The notes beneath the pieces are model-generated. The model saw only the letters and a list, made by a program, of their open reading frames with translations, was not told the DNA's origin and made no database searches. Below, piece by piece: positions 25,227 to 37,860 of a DNA stretch of 64,000 bases; the stretch's first letter is position 1, and each line of letters starts with the position of its first letter. The position numbers and the translations under genes are program-made. Source of the stretch: Climacteris rufus (Eukaryota > Chordata > Aves > Passeriformes > Climacteridae). Where the stretch lies: NCBI GenBank assembly GCA_013398175.1, contig VZRZ01003209.1, forward strand, positions 161,704-225,703, in the 5' to 3' direction.

Positions 25227-25455
25227 TTGACTACCCTGAGTTGGAAGGGACCTATGATGATCATTGAGGCCAACTCCTGACTTCACACAGGGTAACCTAA
25301 AATTTAAACCATGTATCTAGGAGTATTGTCCAATGCTTCTTGAACACTGATAAGCCTTGGGCCACCACTGCTTCCCTTGGGAGCTTGTTTCCAGTGTTCA
25401 GGCATCATTACAGTGAAGAACTTTTTTCTAACTGCCTCCTAACCTGCTGAAGTAA
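25227..25455 (-). mobile_element. CR1 LINE 3' fragment, minus strand
   Basis: Read on +, it begins CCCTGAGTTGGAAGGGACC (near 25236) and continues with CCAACTCCTGAC, TTCTTGAAC and GTGAAGAAC, which is the reverse complement of the CR1 3' region. About 230 bp remain; the 5' part is missing. The subfamily is the one whose tail reads CTCAG...ATTCTGTGATT rather than the AACCCAAACCATTCTATGATT type at 5.2 and 60.6 kb. It lies about 10 bp from the SINE that follows, in opposite orientation. Confidence 0.85.
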
Positions 25456-25464
25456 GGGGAACTC

Positions 25465-25597
25465 AAACCATTTAGTTCGGTTGGTTAGAGCATGGTGCTA
25501 ACAACACCAAGGCTGTGGGTTCAATATAGACCATTCATAACAGTTGGACTTGATAATCCTTGTGGGTCCTTTCCATCTCAGAATACTCTGTGATTAT
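25465..25597 (+). mobile_element. tRNA-Ile-derived SINE with CR1 tail (TguSINE1-like)
   Basis: The head (about 25465-25537) follows the sequence of tRNA-Ile(AAT). Pol III box A is TAGTTCGGTTGG at 25473-25484. GGTTAGAGCATGGTGCTAA is the D-stem to anticodon region, and a weakened box B, GGTTCAATATA, is at 25518-25528. The tail, GTTGGACTTGATAATCC near 25543 through ATACTCTGTGATT near 25595, is a CR1 3' end. This head-and-tail structure is that of the songbird SINE first described in zebra finch. The CR1 tail lets the CR1 reverse transcriptase recognise the transcript. Substitutions in the acceptor and TpsiC stems mean it is not a working tRNA gene. Confidence 0.88.
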
Positions 25598-28500
25598 ATG
25601 TGATTAACTACATACTGTTTCTGAGGTAACCTCCTTATGTGTGTGCTGTTAGGGTTATAAAGTGATTCTGCATTAGACTTTCTTTAATTTTTATCTCAAA
25701 TTGAGTGCTTAAGTTGGTAGACAGATTCATGAACTTCACTCTTTTAAATTCCAGCTTCTTGCAGCCCACAGACTGGGCTTTGAGATATAATCTAGATGTT
25801 TTGTGTACTCAGAACATAACGGTACAAGCAGATTTGGGGATTTTTGGTTTTGTCTGAATGTTGTCACAGAGAGATGTGATCTTCTTTCCGTGCACTGCCT
25901 GTGTCAGGCTGAAGAATACTTGTGCTGTTTTCTTCTATCACCATGGGGCAGCTACATTTGCAGTGTCACAGAAGGGCAGCATAATTGATTTAGTCACTGA
26001 AGAGTGGCAGAAGAAATACACTTAGAAATTGTGTCTTGGATAAAAATCTCTCATTGCTTATTCAACTTGCCTTGCAAATCCCTTCATTATCTCTCTTGGA
26101 CTTCCAGCTAGCTGAAGTAGAAGGTGCTGCTCCCAGCACAGTCTCTGCTATGTGCATTTTCCTCAGACAGTAGCAGGCACTAGTAAATCTTGTCCATGCT
26201 CAGAGCAAATACCAGCTGTCCTTGCCTGTACCACTCTGAAGCAGCTGGATGCAAGCCAGGTCTAAACTGGAAGCCATGTAGCTGTGTTAGCACGGCACTG
26301 AGCTGGAGTGCCACACAAGCCTGAAAGCCCTGTCTCCCACCAAGGTTTACTAGCTCAAACTCAGTGCCACATTAATTGTACCTCAGCATCTTCTGGTCTG
26401 CTGCTGGCTTACATTCAGCCAGCCTGGAGTGCAGACAAATTCAGTCACAACTGCCTGTAAAACTGCTTGTAGTGGCGACCCATGTTTCTTCACACAGCAG
26501 ACGGCCTTACTTTCCCTAAACCCTCTTTAAAATTGGACTGCAAATATGTAGTAGAAACCTTGTGCTTAGCAGCTTATCCCTCTAAGGAAGTGACTCTTAA
26601 AATGTCTGGAGCCAAGCAGGGAGTATGCTTTGATAAATGTAATGTTGATAAATAATCCCAGCTGTTTCTTCAAGAACTCTTATCTGTCATTGCCTTTCCT
26701 GTTCCATGCTATAACTGTTTTTCTCTAGTCATTTGGATTCAGGTGAAAAAATATATCCTTGGTATATATAACTTGAAGAACTAATATTAAAAGTCAAACA
26801 AACTCCAAACTTTATTTAAGCTTCTGTGCGTTCCAGAGATATAATTTAAACTATTCAAGTGCTGTGGAACATACTATGTCATACTGCATTTAATGGTATA
26901 ACATTTCTTAATTAACTTCTGAGTTGCAGAAGATCTCGTACCAGCAATTTTCAGGTATTGTGTAGTTTATTGTAGCTATAAAATTTATTATTGGCCTATT
27001 AAAAGAAGGCAGAAAGCCTAAATAATAGCTGCTTTAAGGGGATCTTTTAACTGAAGTATTACAAAGATTATTCAAGTTTAAAAGTCTGTTCAGAACTTGA
27101 ACTATAATTTGCTTTGAAAACTTTCCTGCACACCAAATGAACTCATAATTCTAGATGTTTGTTTCATTGCATTTCAAACAGCATAGTTTACTATATTGAT
27201 GAAGTAGCCACAAGGTAATTTTTACATTTCAGCAATGGAGATCTTATCATAATATCCAAAAGGCACATGCTGTGCTGCCATCTGCTTATATTTTCTTATT
27301 AAACTGAATGTGAGATGAAACTTTAAAAAAATATGTTATTTAAAATATTTATCATCACCAAGAGTCTGTGCCTGGTAAATATGGATTTGTTTTTAGCTTA
27401 AAAAAGTGTTTTTCTCAAAAAATGTTTTTGATAATTATGCCTTAGACTCACTTTCTTAACCCTTAAACACATGTTTGCTCTTTTTTGTTTTACAACAACT
27501 CTTTTTGTTTTTAATTTGGTTTATTTGCCAGAAACCAGCACAAATTGTAAAAAACACACACATACAAAAACCCCAACCACAAAAAACTACCAAATGTCAG
27601 GGAGAGAATAAATGAAAGCTTATGAGAGAAGGGGATAAAGCTTGTAGAACCTAGGAAACAGAGAAACACCTTCATCATCATGCTTCTGCTAGTGGAAAAG
27701 GAAATACTGAATATTTATAAATGTGATGACAGACAAAAAGGCCAACAGACCTGACTTGTTTCAAATCAAGTCTGTGGAAATCAGTCCATCAGAACTTCTC
27801 CAGTGAACTGACATTTTAGTTTTCAAACCTTCTATCAACATCTGAGGATTTTCTTGAGGACATGGTATTTTTATTTGGTGCTTAATGAATACCTCAAAAA
27901 ATGTGTTTTCTCCATACACTAAAAGGATAGTTTTTACTTCACCTCATTTTTTTCTTAGTACACAAAGTTATTTTAAACCTTATCAAAAGACAAACTTATG
28001 ATTTACTGTTGTGTCAACTCTTTGAACAAAGAACAGTTTTTCCTTTGTCAGATAGTGACTCAGTGAAAACTACAGAAAAGTATCTGTTCCCAAGAGTTGA
28101 TTTTCTGACTTACTGCTGGAAAATATACTTTGATTTCATTACACAGCTTTGTGGTTTGTTCTGCCTTTTGTATAGATGTCCCACAGTAAAAAGAAAAATA
28201 ACCCCAACATTGATAAGCTAGGTACCTGGCTGCACTGGAATGTGTAGCCAGGACTATCAATTTCTGGAAAAGGCACAGACAAAAAACAAAATCTGTAAAT
28301 TAAATGTGCAGTATATATGTGCCTTATTGTTGATAAGACATATAAAGAATTCATAGATTTACTTCAGATTGTCTGTGGTGTCTATGTAAGACTATAGAAC
28401 ACCATTCCTTACCCTTTACTAGAGAGACATAGAGAATTATATTAAAAGCCACAAAATTACTTTCTAAATGATAGCAGGTGCTTCTTATAGATAGCATAAT

Positions 28501-29215
28501 CTTTTTCCAAGTTCTGTGCCAGGTCAGATATTTTGCCAGGTTGTGCTATTTGCACTCACTGCTTTATAGGTTGTCCTAGAGCTTCTGCTTAGACCAAGCA
28601 GGTGAGACTTAGGATTTAAAGGAGACTGTATGGAAGAGCAAGTGGAGACACAGCTATAATCTAGGGTTCCTTGAATGGTTCTAAGTGCTAATGGTGTAGG
28701 CACCTGAATTGCATCCCTGATGACCAAATGCATGATAAGTTCTTAGCTGTTAATAGGAATGGTCAAAGTTGATTGTGAAATTTTCAGAATTTCAGGAATT
28801 TACAAAATAACCCTTTCTGCTCCCCTCTGCCATTTTCATCTCTGTTTTCTCTGCAGTAAGAACTTCACCTTTCCCTTACACCAATATATGTTCCTTCCCT
28901 TTTATGAAAAGAAAAATGGGGATATAGATCAAAAACATAATGAATGCTAGCAGACTGTATGCAGGTGATTTGAGAGACCAGTTTCTGCCCCTGGAAGGGA
29001 CAGGTTACATGTTGTGTCACCCTGTACCATAATTCTACATTAATTTTCAGAAGCTTGTGTTTTGGTGAAATTGATCATCTGCAAAGGCACAAGATATCTG
29101 GTAACAGCATAAAATAACCTCCTTAAAGGCTTAACAACAACTTTGCATGTCCTAAATTATATAGACTTTTGAAATGACAGTTTTAAATTTTGATAACATC
29201 AGGAATGGAGCAGGA
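25598..29215. other. Intergenic block, unassigned
   Basis: No gene. About 26100-26520 is richer in GC than the rest and could be an old repeat or functional non-coding DNA; no family is recognised. An A/C-rich tract lies at 27548-27590. Confidence 0.5.
27548..27590. repeat. A/C-rich simple tract
   Basis: A runs spaced by C and CC (ACACACAC, AAAAACCCC, ACCACAAAAAA). It is the complementary form of the T/G-rich tracts in the window. Confidence 0.6.
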
Positions 29216-29255
29216 GGCGTTGGACTAGACAACCTCTAGAGGTCCCAGCTTTCTG
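29216..29255 (+). mobile_element. Orphan CR1-type 3' tail
   Basis: GTTGGACTAGACAACCTC followed by TAGAGGTCCC matches the CR1 3' terminal motif. Only about 40 bp are recognisable. It may be a very short CR1 insertion or the tail of a decayed SINE. Confidence 0.7.
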
Positions 29256-30109
29256 GTGATAATTACTGAAAACAATGGTCCTTATGCAGAGAAGATCGTC
29301 ATGGTGGCATTCCTGTTCTCCCACTCTTTCTACATTCAACATCTTGCTCTTATAGCACTATTTTCTTTAATTTTATTTCCTATTTTGTGCTTTCATAAAG
29401 CTTTGCATTCTTCTCCAAACTTCATGAAACTATATTATACAGCACCATTTGATATAGCAAGAACCACACAACACAGCAAACCCTGCCATCCCTTCAGCTC
29501 TATTCTGTCATTAGAAATAAAACCACACTGAAAGTTACTGACAATGCTAATTTTCAGTTAATAGAAATAAATAATACCTTCACCCCATATGAAAACATGA
29601 GGAAGTCATCTCTACTTACAAACTAATTATACTTTTTAACTATAAGATGCAAAAAATACTGAAGATCTTTAGCAACATCATAAGATATTTCTCATTTGAG
29701 ATTTTATTTTAACAAAAGGCAATAAATCAAAAAATTTAAGTGATGCTTTTTTTCATACAGAAACTCCCTCCATCCAGTAGGTTAAATTATCACAAAGACC
29801 TTCTCAGCCTTACAGTTTATGTTACTTTCAAAAGCTCATAAAATTGGAATCTAGAAAAATAATGCAAGGGTTGAAAAGTCATATTTTCACAGATTGCAAT
29901 GTACACTTATGCAGAGAACAAGGATGAGGGAAGCTGAATACACGCGATTTACATTTAATGTAAAGATAAGCATAAAAATATTTTATAACTTTGAACAGTT
30001 TATTTAGATACAATGCCTCCCTTCCCAGTGCTTACTTCCTTCCTAAAAAATTGAGAATATTGCTTCTACAGAACATAATTATATAATACTTAAGAAATAA
30101 GAATGCAAG
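29256..30109. other. AT-rich intergenic block
   Basis: Nothing recognised. Confidence 0.55.
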
Positions 30110-30115
30110 GAATAC

Positions 30116-30453
30116 TATTACGCGTATCACCGCGGGAATGCCGGAGACGCTGAAGAAAGGAGACGGAGCCAGCTGTGTTCACGTTCAGAGCAAAGGAAGG
30201 AAGAAGAGGGGCAACCCACCTTCTTTAATTCTTATATACACTTTTAGAAATCACAGTTCATTGGAGAAAATTAACACTTCCGTCTTTAACTACAGTGGTC
30301 AAAAGAAATGTCCATCAAAGGATCTGTGTCCATGGGAAAGGAATGCAATAACAAGATAATTCTACAATAACATAGCTATGTTTACAGAACTCTAGTCCTT
30401 GAAAACTATCTAGCAGAGAGCTAGCTATTTTTAACAGTAAAAATGGGGCAACA
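30116..30453 (-). mobile_element. Solo LTR, ERVK/alpha-like, minus strand (338 bp)
   Basis: The right end on + is GGGGCAACA, so on - the LTR starts TGTTGCCCC. The left end on + is TATTACGCG, one base from the expected TGTTACGCG. A perfect 6-bp duplication, GAATAC, flanks it at 30110-30115 and 30454-30459. On - a TATATAAG box (30231-30238) is followed at once by ATTAAA (30224-30229), the compact promoter and poly(A) layout of alpha/beta-type LTRs with a short R. The left end is GC- and CpG-rich against an AT-rich background. No internal viral sequence adjoins it. Confidence 0.75.
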
Positions 30454-30459
30454 GAATAC

Positions 30460-30497
30460 TTGCAAAAAAACCACCAAAAACAAACAAACAAAAGGAA
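30460..30497. repeat. A/C-rich simple tract beside the LTR
   Basis: A7, ACCACC, then CAAA repeats (CAAACAAACAAA). It starts right after the target-site duplication of the LTR at 30116-30453. Confidence 0.7.
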
Positions 30498-32799
30498 TCA
30501 AATGAAATATTTTGTGAGCTTTCATTACTGAATGCTTCATTGCTTGCTGAGTGCTTCATGACTTGTGTGGATACAGAGCTGTTGAATCAATTTGTGATTA
30601 TAGAGGAAGAACTGATTAGAAACAATGAGGATGAAATGACTGTTAACTGCTGAAGAAGCTATTAAGGTTGACACATCCAAGGCTGCCTAAAGAAAGCAGA
30701 TTTCCTGCCTTTTTAGATAATTTTGAAAATATTAGGTCCCTAAAAGATTTGACCCTTGCTATATAGGCTCCAGAATTAGGATATTATTTCCTCTGAATAA
30801 CAGTATTCAAGGGAATGCAGACAGGTTTGGAAAACTCATGAGATCATCTATGACTGAAGATCTCTAGAGCAGACTATTCAAGGACCTTGTTCACAGTCAA
30901 GAAAGCATCCAAGTCCATAATGGGAGACCCTAATGAGTGAAGAACCTTATTAATTTTTCCAAGCATCTGCCATAATTGCTTATCACTTAAAAATGAACTG
31001 ATGAAATGAGGAAAGAAGTGTTAAAATTTTTGAAAGTGAAAGGTGGTAAAACAAGTATCCTAGTTGCTGCTAATTGGAACCATGAGTCTATGGATATAGA
31101 ATCTATGTATAGAGTTCCAGCTACAATTCAGGAATTTCCTGAATTAGATATTTAGAACTGGGGAGGCTATAACTGGAAGGTATTGCTATATGATTATTAT
31201 TATTTATATATATTTTCCTCAATATTTTTTTTCACTCTTATAGAGAGAATACTGGCCTAAATGCATCTTTCCTCCAATTTTTGATCCAGTACAACAGGTC
31301 TTACTAAGCAGGTGGATTTTTAAAAATAAGATCTTTAAAGAGTAAGGACTTCTCAACCCTAATTTTAACAAAACAGGCATCATGTCATAGCACTGTTTGC
31401 ATTCTGCTGAAATCCACAGGAAAGAAATTGCTTTACTGTTGTACTCCACTTAGAATGCTAATAAATAAACAATACATTTGGCAGGGAGTGCTCTCTTAAT
31501 CTCAGTGACTGATGGTAAAATAAGAGGTGGCCTGCAATCAGGAAGGTATTTTTAGTTAAAAGAACTGCAGCATGAAGTGTGATGTTTCAGCACTAAAGTG
31601 TCAGAAGCTAATCCTTATTAATTCTGACCTCTCTACATTATGCATCTTTCTGATCAACTCTCTGATAGTGCTGCTGTGTCAGACAATGGAGCTTGGGATT
31701 CAGAGTCAATAGACCTGCCAGAGCAGGATCCCACTGTGATTGGATCAGAGGCTGGAAATCATTCTACAGTCTCTTCACCATAAAATTCTTCTCAGTGTCT
31801 GCTCAGCTTTGCAAAAGGAAGTTAAGCATATCCTGCACTGCAGCAATATTACAGTTTTACTTGTTGCTTTATATTTTCACTGATACTTTCTTCATCATCC
31901 TCTGGGCACGAACACTTTAGTATTTTAACCCATCTGTTAGATTAACATACTTTTTAAGAAAAATATGCTTTTCTAGCTCCTGTTCAGCTTCTTTTACAAA
32001 GTGCAGATTTACAAGTAGTGTAGTGTCTATAGTGGCTGCTCTGAAACCAATTTAGATTTGTGAATATTGAATAAATTGGTTCTTATGATTCTGTAGATAT
32101 GAACTTAAGATTACGTTCTTAAAACAGAAGAGATGTCACTTTTTTTCTTTCAGCTTCAGAAGAATTTTATATTCAACCTTAAGGACCATTTTGCATTTAA
32201 AAGACATGTATGTGGGGGTTATTCATAACATCATGGCTCTCAAAAAAACAGTCTTAATTTATTCATTTGGTGTCCAAAACAACAGCCATGGCTTTCTTAT
32301 GTCAAACAAAGTTTCTAATTAATGTCATGTAGGTATCTGCAAGCATCATTGCTGATCTATGGTCTTTTGTGTCTGCTCTATCTGAAAAATGTCTCTGTTC
32401 CATGAAGAAAGGAAAGATATGTCCATGGTGTGAAAGTAAGTGAACAGGTGAAAGTAAGAATAATTTAAAAAAAAAATTAAAAAGGTGATAGTGGGTTTTT
32501 TGAATCTTTTTCATACTTCTATTGATAAAGTGAAAATGGGTCCTTGACACTCCTGTCAATCAGTTGCTGTTCTTTTGTATAGTGCTTAATGACCATTATG
32601 TTTAATTTTCTATGAATTTTCCTTGGGGTGTTGAGAGAACCCCTGCTCCCTTCTTCTGAAAGAGATTCACAGTGTCAACATCTGGAGTGCATATCCAGAG
32701 TATTTGTATTCATTCTTTCTTTGTGTGCAGCAGGCAAATTGATGTTGTGGCATTTTTTTCTTTGATTTCTTTGTGGAACTTTTTAGAGAATGCCTGGAG
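30498..32799. other. AT-rich intergenic block
   Basis: No gene or recognised repeat. An ATT microsatellite-like stretch lies near 31193-31214. Confidence 0.55.
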
Positions 32800-32870
32800 G
32801 GTTTGGTGGGGGGTGTGTGTGTTTGCTTTGTTTGTTTGTTTGTTTGTTTTGTTTGTTTTTGTTTTGGTGT
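32800..32870. repeat. T/G-rich tract with (TTTG)n core
   Basis: GGTTTGGTGGGGGGTG, then GTGTGTGT, then about seven TTTG units at 32828-32856. Confidence 0.85.
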
Positions 32871-35800
32871 ATTAACATGCTTTGATTGCCTAACAACATT
32901 ATTTGAACTTACTACTTTCCCATCTTACTTTGGCAAAGAAGTGTAATGATTACTTTTACCTGGCTTGTTGGGGATTTTTTGCTCTCACTTCTGTTATTTT
33001 ATAGTTAAGTTCATTGTAGAGGAAGATAGTTTTTCTGCTGTGACATTGTGATATTGTGTTTGAATGGTGTAGGCATTTAAGAAGATAATTCAGTGGAGTA
33101 TGCTGGGATGGCAATGCAGCATCATGGCTGCAATTTATGATCTTAAGTGTTCTCACTCATTCTAGGTCATAGCAGTCCTGAATTGAGAGTATCAGTTCTA
33201 TCTCCTTTGAGCTGTACTGTGACTCTCAGCTTAGACTAGTGTGTTAGGAGTATAGAGATTTGGCAGACAATAAACCCCCTTGCTTTTCAGCTGGTCCTAA
33301 GGGATCAGAGGGGCTGGGTGTGGCTGATCTTAATTTCTGATGAGAACCAGTTCTAAACTACAAGTCCAGTTGTGTTCAGTAAGACCCCAGATGCATAATT
33401 AGTGTGGGCTACACTCTAAGTCTGGTCTCATTTACAATGAGAGATTCCCAAATAGTGAAGTTTCATCAACATTAAAAGTCTGGACAAGTTCAAAGGGAAC
33501 CTTCATGAACACAGATTAACCAACAGTGCAGTTTATTGGAGCAACATATTAGAGTTCTTTCAGATTGCTGCTGATAAATTCACTGTATATGCAAAATGTA
33601 AGTGTACAGTGTATGAACAAGTGTTCCTGGGTAAAGTTCAATGCAGTTGAGGTTGCAAATCTTATCACAGAGGTGTCCCTGCTTTGGGGAAGAAAGAGGA
33701 GCAAGCCTTGTCAACTTGCATACAAGGTCATTGTATTCTCACCCTCCACCACTGAGGATTTCAAATTCCAATTCATGCTTTTGGGATAAAAGTGGAGGAG
33801 GTGAGAATGTAGTCAAATATTCTCTTATGGCTATCATAAATGGTGTGGGGGAAGCCAATTTATGTGTAAATAAAGGATATCAAGATTTACAAAGAAAGAT
33901 TTCAAAGACTGTGGGTGTTGTGCAAGGACAAAAGAGAACTGGGACACATTAGTATCACTCCGTCTTCCACCTGGCTCATTGCAGCAAAAAGGGTTATCTG
34001 GCTTCTGCCTTACACCCTGTCACCACCTCAGCAGGGCATCATGTCCACAGAAATCCCATCACATCACCACATATATCATGGCATATCTCATGGAAATCCC
34101 TTTACCACCTATCTCATGGCTAATATCATGGCTGTAGGCCTCATTCCTCCACAATGTCATAAAGCATTTTAGAGACCTCTAAAAGATAGATATTTACTAT
34201 TCCCAAAATGTACAGCTTATTTGGACAACTTATCTTCGTAGAGAAAAGAAGAGGGAGAAACTATATATGGATATCAGCAGCCCAGCTCTTGGAGTACAGG
34301 AAGGAAGATGAAAAAATTCCCAATAAATTGATTAATTCTTTTTTTCACACAAACACAACATTTGAAGGACCCTTCAAGGCATAATGATTACCATGATTCT
34401 GGATGCCATAAAATAATTTCAGACTGGGGAGACAAAGGGTGCAGCACAGCTCAGGATGTGGTGGTACTTTGGCACAGCTGATAGTTTCCTAGGGAATAGG
34501 AAGGGTTGTGAGCTTTCACTTTTATTCACATATCTAGAAGGGTGCAATGAATAGGCAGTTGAAAATAATATCCTGTATAAGCCATACAGAAAACCTCATT
34601 GTTTAATCCTGTGAATGTGTATAAGCATGAAATTTCATTAAAAATGGTCAAGAAAATACTATAATTAATTTCTGTTTTTGAAGGGTCACTTTTCTCTTTG
34701 TGCTTACTTGTTTCTTTTTAGAGGCAAAACAGTGGATTCTATTAGTTGATGCTTTTAACTGCTCTCCACTCACCCCCCTCCAGCGAAGCCATGCATTTCC
34801 ATACAGGAGGGCTTTGCCTCTTTATTACTTACTCTGATGTGAGCAGCAGCCCATGGAAAGGACTACAGTGAACCATATAACATCATTACTATTAATGGGC
34901 TCAGAAAGCACTGTCCATGAAAATACACTAGTTCAAGCCTGAAAAAAAAAGTAGAAGCTTTACCTCATCTCATTCAAATGATGAATGAAAATGCTGGACC
35001 ATTTCTATAAGACAGATGAAGACTCTGAACTGAGGAAGGTTGTTCAGGCAGACTGCATGTGTGAAACCTCTGGTTATGAAAGATGACTGCAGTATCTTCC
35101 TGTATCAGTATTAATGATGCTTATAATGCATTCCTGAATATACACATCTGCTTACAGATATAGATAGATTTGAAGGCATGTCACACCTTGTGGCTTTTTT
35201 CTTTAACTAATAGATTAGTGCAAAAGGCTGCCATAGTTCAGCTTCATAACTTCACTAATGTAAGTTGAAAAAGTTTGGTTATCATTTGACAAATGTTCCT
35301 GTCTACATCAAACCCTCTGAACCATGTAAATTTTTATCTAGAGATGTGCCAAAGTACTTGAAAATAATTTGGGCAGCTGGTGAACTGTTACCTACTAGTT
35401 CACAGACAGAACTTTCACTTCTTTCTTTCTTTCCACTTTGATTAATTTGGCTAGAAAAATTGTTAGCACGGTGGGGGAGGCTTTGTTCCACTAAAATATT
35501 TTATTTCTCTTTTAAAATGCTTTTGTATTGCAATCACAAGTGCGCTGACATAGTCACATGGTATGCCACAGAACTGCTGAGATGGTAATATAACACCACA
35601 GAATGTACAATATTACTTTTAACTGATCAAACAGGTGATGAACTGATCTATGTGAGCTGTGCTTTACTGTTCTCTTGGTAGACCAGTCCAGGGTGACTTT
35701 TTGGATTGTAGACCTTCTTGACTAGTAGAAATACTATGAAAAGCTGGCAACTTGGGAAGCAAACACAAGAGATGCAATGAAAACCTTCCCATTCCACGTC

Positions 35801-37860
35801 CTGCTGGCATTCCCCAACCTTGACCTGAAATAATTATTGCAGTTACCAATGCTTAGGAAGCTGAGTAAGTTCAGTAGTTCCTCACTGGGGAAAGAAGGGC
35901 TCAGGCCGCAAAATTTTCATAGTGAACATTAAATTCACAGTGCTCTCAATTCTGCACCTCAAGCTCTCTGCCTAATAGTGCTGCAACTTCTTGTGTAGCA
36001 GGTACTGGAGTGCTGTTTCTTAGGCATATAATTTTATTATATTTACCTTTTAACATACTGTTGTTTCATTGGATACTGTCTGATGAAGATTTTATATATT
36101 CAAGTATTAAGAGTAAATAGAACAAAGAAAAAAATATCTTCTCTCCAATTAGTTCTGATCAGGCCAGAACAGTTACATTCTGGTTAAAATTTCCATTTGA
36201 GTCACAACATATTTATATTGAGAAAAAAAAGCAAGAACATATGTTCTAATTGTCAGTGATTTGGACTTGAAGTCATTTGAGGTAAATTCTGACAGACACA
36301 TCTTGTGAAAACAATTTTTGAACCGTCATATCAGCTTAAAACAATTAGCATTAAATTGAGGAATATTTATTAAATGAAGTTTATGCTTTCAAAACAACCT
36401 ATAAATTTGGGAGGGAGTTGCATAAAGAAATATCTAGAGTAAATGATGCTGGTACTGTCCACCTCTTCAGCAAAACATGTCAAACAAATAGATAAAATGA
36501 TCCAGCCTTACAACAGATTGAGAGTAATTCTTCATGAATAGCAAACAGAGGCAGCACAGATTTTTCCAAGAATAAAATTATATTGTGACTGCATAGGTGG
36601 AGCTTCTGCATATGATGGGATATTCAAAACACCCCATTTGATACCTAAAAATTTTATCTAACACAAAATACTGCTTTGCTGAAAAAGTGCTAAGTGTAGG
36701 CTGTAGTGACTCTCAATATATCAAGAGCAGTTTGAAATATTTTATGATGTCCAGGCATGAATAGCAGAAACAAATGTTAGGTCTCTAAGCAGAATCTGAT
36801 CCCCCTAGAAGGTAAAATGTACAGCAAATAAGGGTCATTAATTTCCCAACTAAGTTGGAGCCAAATCTCTCATAAAAATTAATTTATTTAACAGAAAATG
36901 TTACTCATTAAGACAATAGAAATAGCTCCAAAGTATAAAAATAAATACATGAGAATTAACAGTCATCATTAAAAATTTGCTATACAAACCACACAACAGA
37001 GAAAAATTAATTATCATGAAATGTCAGGTGAATTAGATAACAGCTAATAGCTCACTGTTTAGGTAGAATTCAGTCCAATAAATCTCTTAGCTATGTCATT
37101 CAAGTATTTCCTGTTAACTTCTTACTATATATATAAACAAACAGATTTTAAAAATATTAAATATACTTGAAAGTAACTTAAATGTTCGTGACTTAAATTA
37201 CAACTTTTTGCAACAGATTATTTTAGTCAGCTTTATCAAATTTGCCATGATTTACTGCAATCTTGTATGAACTTCAGGGCTGGAACAAATGCCTGTCTGG
37301 TCTAAATTACATCAATAGATTTTTTTTTATTATATCCATTCTATTACATGTATATTTGTGGTCATATGGGTTTATAAATATATATACCCTTAATTTAAAA
37401 TTGTAAAGTGATGGCAAAGCCACAATATTCCATTGCAATTTTTTTTCTTTAGTTAACTAAACTATAAAAGTGTGATTCTGATACACTTCTGCTATCATAT
37501 TCTGGAGGGACTTAGAGGGCTAATTACCTCTAAATTTTTTTGTCTGTTTCTTATATCAATGTTTACAGCTCATGATCAGTACTTATATTAACCTTTCATG
37601 GATTTGATAACATAAATACATTGATCTCCTTGTATCCCTCCCTCTGTGATGGCAATGTTTGAATATAAAATGTAATTGCCAGCTAAAATATTGCTGATGG
37701 TACTCAGCCTCAAAACGTTTTTGACAGACACTGCAGTGAACTTTAATTCTTTCTGTAAGACAGGAGAACAAGTTCAATGAGTTCTTGATTCTCTGACTGA
37801 TCAACTTCTAATGCCATGTTTCCTATGATGCACATATGCATACTCATCTAAAAATCTGCA
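32871..37860. other. AT-rich intergenic block
   Basis: No gene. A frame of 103 codons at 33641-33952 has no recognisable feature and no sign of conservation that can be judged by eye. The 34060-34130 stretch has several loose CATGG words but no true array. Confidence 0.5.

Noticed and set aside
25465..25537. tRNA-Ile gene
   Set aside because: Acceptor and TpsiC stems are damaged, box B is degenerate, and a CR1 tail follows at once. It is the head of a SINE.
26100..26520. GC-richer stretch as a possible exon or old repeat
   Set aside because: No open frame of note and no match to a repeat I know; left as unassigned.
33641..33952. 103-codon frame on the plus strand
   Set aside because: No motif or signal, and no supporting context such as splice sites or a CpG-island promoter.
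34060..34130. Recurrent ATCTCATGG / ATATCATGG words
   Set aside because: Spacing and sequence are irregular; not a tandem array or CRISPR.
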